Source: Actinomadura coerulea
GTDB lineage: Bacteria; Actinomycetota; Actinomycetes; Streptosporangiales; Streptosporangiaceae
Assembly (NCBI RefSeq): GCF_014208105.1
Contig: NZ_JACHMQ010000001.1
Location: 2,976,001-3,040,000, forward strand
Direction of reading: 5' to 3'
DNA length: 64,000 bases
In this document: positions 42,171-50,347 of the stretch, piece after piece
How the letters are laid out: the number at the start of each line of letters is the position of its first letter
Position numbering within the stretch: the stretch's first letter is position 1
The notes under the pieces: model-generated
The model's input: the letters and a program-made list of their open reading frames with translations, nothing else
Database searches by the model: none
What the model was told of the DNA's origin: nothing
Program-made: the position numbers and the translations under genes

Positions 42171-45100
42171 TCAGGTGAGCGTCGCCAGGTCGGCGAGGAT
42201 CTCGGACAGGGTGACCGGGTCGAGGTCGGAGAAGGAGCCCGTGGCGCCGCCGCCGAGCCACCTCTGCTCGGGACGGTCCGCCAGGCCGACCGCGTCCAGC
42301 TTCTGGTCGGGCAGGGCGTCCACGGCGCCGACGGCGATGCCGGGATCGAGGTCGATGACGATGTAGCGGCCCCCGGGGAGCCGCCGGGAGATCCAGGGCT
42401 CCACGCCCGCGTCCTGCGGCACGCCCCGGTCCCAGCCGCGGGAGGTCAGGCCGAGCACCTTGCCGACCGGGACGGTCAGGCCCTCGAAGCGTTCGAGCCT
42501 GCCGCGCTCCCCCTCCCCGCTCGCGAGGGCGTGGACGGGGCGTCCGAGCTGCGGGAACGGCTGCAGGATCTCGTAGTCGGCGAACACCTCCGACCAGGCG
42601 GCGAGCGAGCCGCCGAGGTCGACGGGATGCGCGACCCGGACCCGCGCCGTGTCGGCGATCTCGACGGTCTCGTCGTCGGCGTCGGCGAACGTGCCGTCCT
42701 CGGCGACACGGAACGCGGTCGTCCTCGCGCCCTCCTCCCCGCCGTCGGACGCGAGCCACACCAGGCGCCGGACGAGGTGCCGGACGAGGGGGTGCCCGGC
42801 CAGCAGCTCCCGGAACTCCCGCACGGGCCAGCGGCGCTGCGCGACCATCGCCGCCTCCAGGCGGCGGAGCTGGTCGGCGGCGACACTCCGCACGTCCTTC
42901 TTCAGCGTCGAGAACGCCTTGTAGGCGGCCGGTGCGAGCTCGGGGTCGTCCTTGGCGCCGGGTTTGGGCAGCGCCTTGCGGCGGGCGCCGCCCTCGTCCG
43001 CCACGTACGGCTTGAGCTGCTCGTCGAACCCGACGACGAAGCGGCGGGGGCCGTAGTCGAGCGTGAGGGTGCCGTCGGCGTCCAGCCCGAAGTCCGGGAC
43101 GAGCCGGTCGGCGAGCTGCCCGGCGGTCAGCTCCAGCCCGGCGGCGACCTCCTCGATCTTCTCCTGCGCCCTGGCCCTGAGCGCCTTGAACTTCACCCGC
43201 TGCGCGATGCCGTGCAGGTGCATGAGCGCCACGTCGGTGCCGATGCCGGCGAGGACGTCCAGGCCGGCGACGGCCTTGGAGTGCCCGCCGTCGCCGGGCC
43301 ACGCCCGGATCACCGGGGTCAGGCGGCGGACGGTCTCGTCGTCGCCGGTCACGCCGAGCTGCGCCAGCGCCCACCCGTCCTTGGACGGCGCGCCCTGCGT
43401 CTCCCACTGCCGGAACAGCCGCCAGCCGAACTCGGCGAGGGACTCCCCGTCGCACAGGTCGCGGACCACGTCCACTCCCGCGTAGGCCTCGCCGGGGCGG
43501 GACATCGCGAGCATCGTCAGGACGTGCCGTGCGGCGGAGTCCGGCAGCGCCCGCCCGCGGCCGCGCAGCAGGATCTGCGGGAGCAGCCGAACGTCGGCCC
43601 AGTCGCCGACGTACGGCGGCTTCGCGGGCAGGACCTCCAGCGGGTCGCCCGTGACCAGCGCCTCGATCGCGTCCGCCGCCCGGTCTCCGTGGACGCGGGC
43701 CGCCGCGACGACGGCCTCGGCGCCGTGCCGGTCGGCGAGCAGCCTCAGCGCGGCCTCGGCGGCGCGGCGCTGGGCGCCGGCCTTGCCGAGCGCGGGCGGC
43801 ACCAGGGCCGGGACGGCGGCCGTGCCGTGCCGCCGGAACCAGGCCTGCGCGGTCCTGCCCGCCTGCTTGAGCCGGACGAGCCAGTCGGCCATGAGCCGCG
43901 CGACCTCGTCGCTCAGGAACGGCAGCAGGACGGCGCCCGCGCCCGCGGGGTCGCGCCGCGCCGCGAAGACGGCCGGGTCGAGCGCGTCGAGCTCGAACCG
44001 GGCGACGACGACCCGCATCCACTCGACCACGTACCAGGGGTCGGGCGGCTCCCAGCCCGCCAGGAGCGGGCGGACGAGGTCCTCGGGCGCCTCGATGAAG
44101 AGCACGGGCTGCTGGTGGGAGGGCAGCGCGCCGTTCCTGAACTTCTCGATCTGGACGGGCCATTCCAGCCGCTTCACCCATCGCCACAGGTGGTGGAGGT
44201 CCACCGTCCAGGCGTCCCGCTCGCCGGGCTCCCAGGCGATCAGGCGCGTCCCGGGCGACGCCAGGTCCTTGATGACGACGGGCTTGGCCTTCGTCCGGGG
44301 CCGGGTCCACGGCGGGTCCACCAGCAGCGGCGGCAGGGCGCCGGCGGACGCCTCCGGTGCCCGGACGATGGTCTCGCGGAGCGCGCCGACCGCCGCGCGG
44401 GACTCCTCCGGAAGCTCCGGCAGCATCTCCTCCACCAGCTCGGGATGGGTGAGCAGGTGCGCGCGCAGCACCTCCTCCACCTCCGGCGCCCCCGCGGCCG
44501 AGGCGAGCAGGCGCAGCGCCCGCCGCGGCTGCGCCCGCGCGGCGGCGATCACCGCGGGCTGGACGTACTTGTGGCCGATCCGGTCCAGGAGCGCCTGGAA
44601 CGCCTCGTCCACGGGCAGCAGGGCGAGCACGTCCAGCAGCTTCCGGTACGTGTCGGTGCCGGTGTACTGGCCTTCCAGCGCCCCGGCCACCAGCGGCACC
44701 GCGCCGGACGGGCCGACGCCGTCCACGAGGGTCGCGACGACGCTCGTGCTCCGGTCGTAGTAGCCGAGCGGCAGGGCGGCCGGGTCGACCTGCGCCGGGT
44801 CGCCGAGCGAGCAGAAGAGCATCCAGCGGTGCTGCGAGTGGGGCGGCAGGCCGATGACCGCCGGGTCGGCGCGGACCTCGTCCAACCAGTCCCGCCGGGT
44901 CGGCACCAGGTAGGAGACGACCATCCGCTGCAGCGGCGTCCGGCGCCGTACCGCCAGCTCCTCGACGGCCCTGGCGTGGACGTCGTCGTCGGCGGCGGCG
45001 AGCAGGGCGCGCAGGTGCCTCGCCGCGCTCTCCTCCGCCCACCAGCCGCCCTGGTAGTCGGACGGGAGGGCCCGCCGCGCACCGGTCCAGGTCGCCTTGC

Positions 45101-45524
45101 TCCCCGCCTGCACGTAGTCGGACGTGACGTCGCACAGCTCGGCGTAGGCGGCCGCCGCGAACGGCAGGCCGTGCTCGGCGGCCCAGGCGTCCAGGAACGG
45201 GGCCTTCCCGCCGACGTCGCCCAGACCGCGTTTGGACACCGCGACGGTCGCGACCACCGCGGCGCCCAGCGCGTCGGCCTCGCCCTTCAGGCAGGCGCGG
45301 CCGTGCTCGGCCAGTTCGGGCGTCGTGCCGGGCAGCGCGAGGACGTCCTCGACGCCGGCTCTGGCGGCCTCCACCAGCGCCCGCGCCCTTCCCGCCGCCG
45401 CGGCGTCGATCCGCGCCCGCGGCCACGGCCACGGCCGGTCCCGGCGCGGATGGGCGATCCGCCGCCACGCGTCCGGCATCTCCCAGGTGCTCTCGTCGGC
45501 CGCCACCGGCCCCGCAGTCGCCAT
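42171..45524 (-). CDS. DUF4132 protein 3, full length
   Basis: 1117 residues, the same architecture as protein 1: helical N-terminus with PDAWRRIAHPRRDRP, RMVVSYLVPTRRDWLDEVRADP and DEAFQALLDRIGHKYVQPAVIAAARAQPRRALRLL; a middle WEPGERDAW / LLAGWEPPDP region; and a C-terminal DUF4132 core with GTDVALMHLHGIAQRVKFKAL, DYGPRRFVVGFDEQLKPYVADEGG and AWSEVFADYEILQPFPQL. Helical repeats at the N-terminus suggest a binding scaffold. It starts 8 bases after the shared TACGGT element. First gene of a two-gene operon with the short paralogue. Function unknown; link to the AAA+/VWA operon is by promoter, proximity and known yeh-type clustering. Confidence 0.82.
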   Translation of the reverse strand: MATAGPVAADESTWEMPDAWRRIAHPRRDRPWPWPRARIDAAAAGRARALVEAARAGVEDVLALPGTTPELAEHGRACLKGEADALGAAVVATVAVSKRGLGDVGGKAPFLDAWAAEHGLPFAAAAYAELCDVTSDYVQAGSKATWTGARRALPSDYQGGWWAEESAARHLRALLAAADDDVHARAVEELAVRRRTPLQRMVVSYLVPTRRDWLDEVRADPAVIGLPPHSQHRWMLFCSLGDPAQVDPAALPLGYYDRSTSVVATLVDGVGPSGAVPLVAGALEGQYTGTDTYRKLLDVLALLPVDEAFQALLDRIGHKYVQPAVIAAARAQPRRALRLLASAAGAPEVEEVLRAHLLTHPELVEEMLPELPEESRAAVGALRETIVRAPEASAGALPPLLVDPPWTRPRTKAKPVVIKDLASPGTRLIAWEPGERDAWTVDLHHLWRWVKRLEWPVQIEKFRNGALPSHQQPVLFIEAPEDLVRPLLAGWEPPDPWYVVEWMRVVVARFELDALDPAVFAARRDPAGAGAVLLPFLSDEVARLMADWLVRLKQAGRTAQAWFRRHGTAAVPALVPPALGKAGAQRRAAEAALRLLADRHGAEAVVAAARVHGDRAADAIEALVTGDPLEVLPAKPPYVGDWADVRLLPQILLRGRGRALPDSAARHVLTMLAMSRPGEAYAGVDVVRDLCDGESLAEFGWRLFRQWETQGAPSKDGWALAQLGVTGDDETVRRLTPVIRAWPGDGGHSKAVAGLDVLAGIGTDVALMHLHGIAQRVKFKALRARAQEKIEEVAAGLELTAGQLADRLVPDFGLDADGTLTLDYGPRRFVVGFDEQLKPYVADEGGARRKALPKPGAKDDPELAPAAYKAFSTLKKDVRSVAADQLRRLEAAMVAQRRWPVREFRELLAGHPLVRHLVRRLVWLASDGGEEGARTTAFRVAEDGTFADADDETVEIADTARVRVAHPVDLGGSLAAWSEVFADYEILQPFPQLGRPVHALASGEGERGRLERFEGLTVPVGKVLGLTSRGWDRGVPQDAGVEPWISRRLPGGRYIVIDLDPGIAVGAVDALPDQKLDAVGLADRPEQRWLGGGATGSFSDLDPVTLSEILADLATLT

Positions 45525-45532
45525 GAGGCCAC

Positions 45533-45554
45533 ACCGTAAGGGAGATCACCGACA
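45533..45554 (-). promoter_or_regulatory. Promoter of the DUF4132 gene 3-2 operon, shared layout
   Basis: On the minus strand TGTCGG (45554-45549), 10 bases, TACGGT (45538-45533), 8 bases, ATG. Third example of the same spacing in this window. Confidence 0.6.
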
Positions 45555-45561
45555 AAGGGGA

Positions 45562-46950
45562 TCAGGAGCCGGAGCGCATGTCCCGCTCGACGGCGTCGGC
45601 GGCCTTGCGGGCGGCGACCAGGACGGGGTCCCAGACGGGGGCGAACGGCGGCGCGTAGCCGAGGTCGAGGCCCGTCATCTCCTCGACCGTCATCCCGTTC
45701 CACAGCGCGATCGCCAGGCCGTCGACGCGCTTGGCGGCGTTCTCCTCGCCGACGATCTGCGCGCCGAGCAGCCGGCCCGAGCGGCGCTCGGCGATCAGTT
45801 TGGTCGTCATCGCGGCGGCGCCGGGGATGTAGCCGGCCCGGGTGGTGGACTCGACGGCCGCGCTCAGCGTCTCGAACCCGGCCGCGGCCGCCTCGGCCTC
45901 GTTCAGCCCGGTCCGCGCGACCTCCACCCGGCAGATCTTGGAGACGGCCGTGCCGACCACGCCGGGGAAGGTGGCGTAGCCGCCGCCGAGGTTGATCCCG
46001 GCGACGCGGCCCTGCTTGTTGGCGTGCGTGCCGAGCGCGATGGCGACCGGCGCGCCCGACACCAGGTGCCGGGTCTCGACGCAGTCGCCCGCCGCCCACA
46101 CCCGTTCGGTGCGGGTGCGCATCCGCCGGTCGGTGACGATCCCGCCGGTCGGGCCGGTCTCGATCCCGGCGCGCTCGGCGAGTCCGGCGGCCGGCCGCAC
46201 GCCGAGGCCGAGGACGACCAGGTCCGCGGGCAGCGTGTGGTTCCGAGTGCGGACGGCGGTGACGCGCCCCTCCGGGGAGGTGTCGAAGCCCTCGACCGGC
46301 TCCCCCAGGTACAGCCGCACGCCGATGCCGCGCATCGCCTCCGCGACGATCGCGCCCATGTCGGGGTCGAGGGTGCGCATCGGCTGGTCGGCGACGTCCA
46401 CGAGCGAGACCTCCAGGCCGCGCATCACCATCGCCTCGGCCATCTCCAGGCCGATGTAGCCGCCGCCCACCACGACGGCGCGGCGCGGGCTCCGCTCCTC
46501 GACGGCACGGCGGATCGCCACGCCGTCGTCGAGGATCTGCACGCCGTGGACCCCCTCGGCGTCCACTCCGGGCAGGTCCGGGCGCACGGGGACGGCACCG
46601 GTCGCGATCACGAGCCGGTCGTAGGGCTCCCAGCGCTCGCCGCCGCCGTCGAGGGAGCGGATCCGCACCCGGCCGCCGCCCGTGTCGATCTCCACGGCCT
46701 CGGTGCGCAGCCGCAGGTCGATGCCGCGCTCGCGGAACTCGGCGGGCGTGCGGGCGACGAGCGCGTCCGGCCCGTCCACCACGCCGCCGACGAAGTAGGG
46801 GATGCCGCACGCCGAGTAGGACGCGTGGCGCCCGCGCTCCACGGCGACGATCTCCAGGTCGTCCGGGCCGCGCAGCCTGCGGGCCTGGGACGCGGCGCTC
46901 ATCCCCGCGGCGTCGCCCCCGATGACGAGCAGGCGTTCACGTGCGGCCAT
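45562..46950 (-). CDS. FAD/NAD(P)-dependent oxidoreductase, CoA-disulfide reductase/NADH oxidase type
   Basis: 462-residue flavoprotein disulfide reductase. FAD-binding VIGGDAAGMSAASQARR at the N-terminus, the single redox cysteine in SYSACGIPYFVGG near residue 44, NAD-binding VVVGGGYIGLEMAEAMV near 158, second FAD motif VWAAGDCVE near 275, and a dimerisation domain with HANKQGRVAGINLGG. The single-cysteine SxxxxC layout is that of CoADR and related NADH oxidases rather than CxxxxC reductases. GGGAGGAA precedes the ATG at 46950. The amidohydrolase gene upstream ends about 40 bases away on the same strand. Physiological substrate unknown. Confidence 0.9.
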   Translation of the reverse strand: MAARERLLVIGGDAAGMSAASQARRLRGPDDLEIVAVERGRHASYSACGIPYFVGGVVDGPDALVARTPAEFRERGIDLRLRTEAVEIDTGGGRVRIRSLDGGGERWEPYDRLVIATGAVPVRPDLPGVDAEGVHGVQILDDGVAIRRAVEERSPRRAVVVGGGYIGLEMAEAMVMRGLEVSLVDVADQPMRTLDPDMGAIVAEAMRGIGVRLYLGEPVEGFDTSPEGRVTAVRTRNHTLPADLVVLGLGVRPAAGLAERAGIETGPTGGIVTDRRMRTRTERVWAAGDCVETRHLVSGAPVAIALGTHANKQGRVAGINLGGGYATFPGVVGTAVSKICRVEVARTGLNEAEAAAAGFETLSAAVESTTRAGYIPGAAAMTTKLIAERRSGRLLGAQIVGEENAAKRVDGLAIALWNGMTVEEMTGLDLGYAPPFAPVWDPVLVAARKAADAVERDMRSGS

Positions 46951-46991
46951 TCCAGTTCCTCCCGATTGCCGGTTCCGCCGGAAAGATCGGC

Positions 46992-48125
46992 TCACTCCAG
47001 ACCGTAGACCCGGCGCGCGTTGCCGGAGGCCACCAGCCCCGCGACCCGCTCGGCGTCGCGGGCGGTCCAGGCGCCGTCCTCCACTCCCCCCGCCAGGAAA
47101 CCGGCGAGGCCTCGCCGGAACAGCAGCGCCCCCAGGTGGTAGAGCTCGGCCAGCCCGAACGCGTCCGAGGAGTACAGCACCTTCCCGAACGGCGCCAGCT
47201 CCAGCAGCTCGGCGATGAGCGCGGGCGAGCGGTGCCCGAGGTTGTGGGTCGCCAGCCCCGCGTCGACGTACACGTTCGGAAGCACCTGCGCCAGGTACCC
47301 GGCGTGCCGGTGGAACGGGTAGTTGTGCAGCAGCATCGCGGGCACGGGGTCCATGGCGCGCAGCAGTTCGATGAGCAGCAGCGGGTCGCCGCGGCGCAGG
47401 TCGGCGTCCGCGTCCCCGTAGCCGACGTGGAACTGGACGGGCAGCCCCGCGTCCACCGCGCACCAGACGAGGAACCGGTGCAGGACCTCGTCGCACACGC
47501 GCGGCGGGCCGCCGGTGCGCTCCGCCGCGAGCATCAGCCGCCCGGCCGCCGCGGCGACCTCCCCCTCCGCCGGCCGCGCGCCCGACAGCTCCAGCCCGGC
47601 CCGGTAGGCGGCGATCGACTTGGCCCCCGCCGCGCCCGCGGCGAACGCGGCGTGGAGCCGCGAGCGCACCTCGCCGGCGAACCGGCCCGCCTCGACGCCG
47701 TCCGCCGCCGCCCGCTCCGCGACCGGCTCCAGCCGGACGATCTCGTGCGCCTCCGCCCCGGCCAGCCGGCCGAGTGCGGGCGGGCCGAGGATCGCCTCCG
47801 GCGTGTAGCCGGTGTCCACGCAGAGCGCGTCCAGCCCCGCGGCGGACAGGAACCGCCGGTTCACCTCGGCGGCGCCCAGCTCGGCCCGGCGCGCCAGGTA
47901 CTCCCCGGGCTCGGCGTGGGCGTCGAGGCCGAGGACGGGCGGGCACCAGCGCCGCAGCGCGAAGCCGACCTGGGTGTCGAACATGCTCACGCCGGGCGGC
48001 CCCGCGGTCTCCGCCTCGGTGAGCGCCTCCTCGAACGCCGTCCTGCCGACGTCCTCGCCGAGGACACCGTGGCAGTGGTGGTCGACCAGCCGCAGCGACT
48101 CCAGATACTCCAGCACGGCTCCCAC
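46992..48125 (-). CDS. Amidohydrolase, FluG N-terminal-like
   Basis: 377-residue amidohydrolase-related (amidohydro_2 type) TIM-barrel protein. Metal-ligand motif DHHCHG at residues 15-20, further His at PVQFHVGYGDADADL and MLLHNYPFHRHAGYLAQ, and the Asp in VLYSSDAFGLAELY. The GS-like gene is divergent, 90 bases away. In fungal FluG and some plant proteins the same two domains are fused, so this looks like the split form. Such pairs probably act on gamma-glutamyl compounds: the synthetase attaches glutamate to an amine, the amidohydrolase processes a product. This is inferred from the family pairing. Confidence 0.85.
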   Translation of the reverse strand: MGAVLEYLESLRLVDHHCHGVLGEDVGRTAFEEALTEAETAGPPGVSMFDTQVGFALRRWCPPVLGLDAHAEPGEYLARRAELGAAEVNRRFLSAAGLDALCVDTGYTPEAILGPPALGRLAGAEAHEIVRLEPVAERAAADGVEAGRFAGEVRSRLHAAFAAGAAGAKSIAAYRAGLELSGARPAEGEVAAAAGRLMLAAERTGGPPRVCDEVLHRFLVWCAVDAGLPVQFHVGYGDADADLRRGDPLLLIELLRAMDPVPAMLLHNYPFHRHAGYLAQVLPNVYVDAGLATHNLGHRSPALIAELLELAPFGKVLYSSDAFGLAELYHLGALLFRRGLAGFLAGGVEDGAWTARDAERVAGLVASGNARRVYGLE

Positions 48126-48132
48126 ATTCTCC

Positions 48133-48161
48133 CTGAAACACGACTACGTCCCTCCTACGAT
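48133..48161 (+). promoter_or_regulatory. Promoter of the glutamine-synthetase-like gene
   Basis: CTGAAA (48133-48138) and TACGAT (48156-48161) with a 17-base spacer. They are followed by a leader of about 50 bases containing AGGAG before the GTG at 48216. Confidence 0.5.
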
Positions 48162-48215
48162 GCCCTTACGGAGCGTGTTCATCTCCACCCGCCGCCCGAC
48201 CAGGAGCCAGCAACC

Positions 48216-49661
48216 GTGGAACCCACCTCGCACAGCGCCCTCCAGGGCGGCGACGCCGGAGAGCAGGTCCTGGACGGGCACGACCGCGCGCGGCTGGGCG
48301 CCCGCGCGGCCGAAGCGGCCCGCAGGCTGGCCGGCGACGGCATCGTCGCCGTCGCGCTGACCTGGGTGGACGTCAGCGGGATCACCCGCACCAAGACCGT
48401 CCCGGTGGAGCGGCTGGAGCACGCCGCGGCGTGGGGCGTCGGCATGTCCCCGGTGTTCGACGTGTTCCTGCTGGACGACTCGATCGTGTCCGGGCGCCAC
48501 ATCGGCGGACCGAGCGGGGACCTGCGGCTGCACCCCGACCTGGACCGGCTCGTCCCGCTCGCCGCGCTGCCGGGCTGGGCGCACGCGCCCGCGCTCCGCT
48601 ACGCCCAGGACGGGTCGGTCCATCCGCTGGACGCGCGGGCCCTGCTGCGCCGCGAGGCGGACCGGCTCGCCGGGGACGGCTACGCGGTGAAGGCCGCGTT
48701 CGAGATCGAGTGGGCGGTGTCGGACGGCGGCGGCGAGGAGTTCTCCCCCGCCTGCAAGGGCCCCGCCTACGGGATGACGCGGGTCACCGAGCTGGCGGGC
48801 TACCTGCGGGACCTCCTGGAGTCGCTCAAGGCGACGGGCGTCACGGTCGTCCAGCTGCATCCGGAGTACGCGCCCGGGCAGTACGAGGTGTCGGTTGCCG
48901 CCGAGGACCCGGTCGGCGCGGCCGACACCGCCGTGCTCGTCCGGGAGACGATCCGGGCGGTGACGATCCGGCACGGGATGGCCGCCTCGTTCTCCCCCAA
49001 GGTGGAGGCCGACTCGGTCGGCAACGGCGCGCACGCCCACCTCAGCCTGTGGCGGGACGGCGCGGAGGGCGGTGCCGTCAACGCGATGGCGGGCGGCCCC
49101 GGGCCGTTCGGGATGACGGCGGCCGGGGAGGCGTTCGCCGCGGGCGTCCTGCGGCGGCTGCCCGCGCTGCTGGCGGTCGGCGCGCCGTCGGTGGCGAGCT
49201 ACCTGCGGCTGGTCCCGTCGCACTGGTCGGGCGCGTACGCGTGCTGGGGGCTGGAGAACCGGGAGGCCGCGCTGCGGTTCGTGACGGGCGCCGAGGGCGA
49301 GCGGGCCACCGCCGCGAACCTGGAGGTCAAGTGCGTCGACGCCGCCGCCAACCCGTACCTGCTGCTGGCGGCGCTGCTCGCGGCCGGCCGGGACGGCCTC
49401 GGCGCCGGCCTGGGGCTGCCGGAGCCGGTCGACGTGGACCCGGCGGCCCTGACCGAGGAGGAGCGCGCCGCGCGGGGCATCGCCCCGCTGCCGGCGTCGC
49501 TGGCCGAGTCCGTCGCGGCGTTCGAGGCCGACGCCGTCCTGCGCGAGGCGCTCGGCGAGGCCGTCACCGACACGGTCGCGGCGGTGCGGCGCGGGGAGAT
49601 CGCGCTGCTGGACGGCGCGACGCCGCGGCAGGTGGCCGCCGCCACCCGCTGGCGGCACTAG
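48216..49661 (+). CDS. Glutamine synthetase family protein (gamma-glutamyl ligase, FluG C-terminal-like)
   Basis: 481 residues, GS catalytic fold: AFEIEWAV (metal-binding Glu), LHPEYAPGQYEVS, PKVEADSVGNGAHAHLSLW (ATP/glutamate region), RLVPSHWSGAYACWGLENREAALRF, and NLEVKCVDAAANPYLLLAALLAAG. The usual tyrosine adenylylation site of GlnA (NLYDLP) is absent. The GlnA-type N-terminal beta-grasp is reduced to ALTWVDVSGITRTKTVPVERL, which is typical of the GlnA3/GlnA4/PuuA-like gamma-glutamylamide ligases. GTG 48216 has AGGAG 9 bases upstream. With the divergent amidohydrolase it probably forms an amine-degrading or amine-modifying unit; substrate unknown. Confidence 0.88.
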   Translation: MEPTSHSALQGGDAGEQVLDGHDRARLGARAAEAARRLAGDGIVAVALTWVDVSGITRTKTVPVERLEHAAAWGVGMSPVFDVFLLDDSIVSGRHIGGPSGDLRLHPDLDRLVPLAALPGWAHAPALRYAQDGSVHPLDARALLRREADRLAGDGYAVKAAFEIEWAVSDGGGEEFSPACKGPAYGMTRVTELAGYLRDLLESLKATGVTVVQLHPEYAPGQYEVSVAAEDPVGAADTAVLVRETIRAVTIRHGMAASFSPKVEADSVGNGAHAHLSLWRDGAEGGAVNAMAGGPGPFGMTAAGEAFAAGVLRRLPALLAVGAPSVASYLRLVPSHWSGAYACWGLENREAALRFVTGAEGERATAANLEVKCVDAAANPYLLLAALLAAGRDGLGAGLGLPEPVDVDPAALTEEERAARGIAPLPASLAESVAAFEADAVLREALGEAVTDTVAAVRRGEIALLDGATPRQVAAATRWRH

Positions 49662-49741
49662 CGGTGCTCCGGGCCCGCCGCCGCGTCCGCCCGCCGCGAC
49701 CTACCATCTACTGGTCGGCTGCGGGACCGGAGGCCCGGGTA

Positions 49742-50275
49742 ATGCGCATCACTGGATACAAGAGTCACGGGGTGGCGGCCGCCGCCGCGCTGGTCAACGC
49801 CGTGACGGCGGCCGCCGGGGACGACTCCCCGGACGCGCTGCGCCGCCTCCTGCGGGAGAACGAGTTCTTCTGGCAGGAGTTCGAGGACGCCGACGCCGCC
49901 GACTTCCGGCGCTGGGGCCGGGTGCTGCGCCCCTTCTTCGAGGCGGATCGGCTGGAGGAGGCGACGGCGATGCTCAACCGGCTGATGCTGGAGATCCCCA
50001 TGCACCCGCACCTGGCCGTCCACGAGCCGCACGGCCTGCACATGCACTACGCGCCGCCGTCGTCCCGCCTGGTGGAGCGGTTCCGCGCGACCACGCTGAT
50101 GAACCTCGCCGAGCTGATCGTCGAGCACGGGCTCGGCCGGACGGGCGTGTGCGCCGCCGACGGCTGCGACCGCGTGTACGCCGACACCTCGCGGGCGGGG
50201 CGGCGCCGGTTCTGCTCGGAGGCCTGCGCGAACCGGACGAACGTCGCCGCGTTCCGCGCGCGCCGGCGGGAGTGA
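49742..50275 (+). CDS. CGNR zinc-finger domain protein (putative regulator)
   Basis: 177 residues. The N-terminal part (AAALVNAVTAAAGDDSPDALRRLLRENEF) is the stress-induced ABATE-like domain; the C-terminal CGNR finger is visible as CAADGCDRVYADTSRAGRRRFCSEACANRTNVAAFRARR, with CANR in place of CGNR and three further cysteines for zinc. Such proteins are predicted DNA-binding regulators. GGAGG lies 8 bases before the ATG at 49742. It follows the GS-like gene by about 80 bases and could be a local regulator; no operator is recognised. Confidence 0.85.
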   Translation: MRITGYKSHGVAAAAALVNAVTAAAGDDSPDALRRLLRENEFFWQEFEDADAADFRRWGRVLRPFFEADRLEEATAMLNRLMLEIPMHPHLAVHEPHGLHMHYAPPSSRLVERFRATTLMNLAELIVEHGLGRTGVCAADGCDRVYADTSRAGRRRFCSEACANRTNVAAFRARRRE

Positions 50276-50347
50276 CCAGCGCCTTCCCCGAACCGCCGCC
50301 GATATGTGATCTTTATCCATCCCTGTGACCTTTGCCCGCCTGTGGGA

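Noticed and set aside
34139..45524. WGR domain in the DUF4132 proteins, as known for MolR-type relatives
   Set aside because: I looked for the WGR core in all three N-termini and found only helical repeat-like sequence.
40224..45539. Very long plus-strand open frame (about 1770 codons) opposite the DUF4132 genes
   Set aside because: It is a frame shadow produced by high GC; its translation is low-complexity, and the minus strand carries recognisable DUF4132 sequences.
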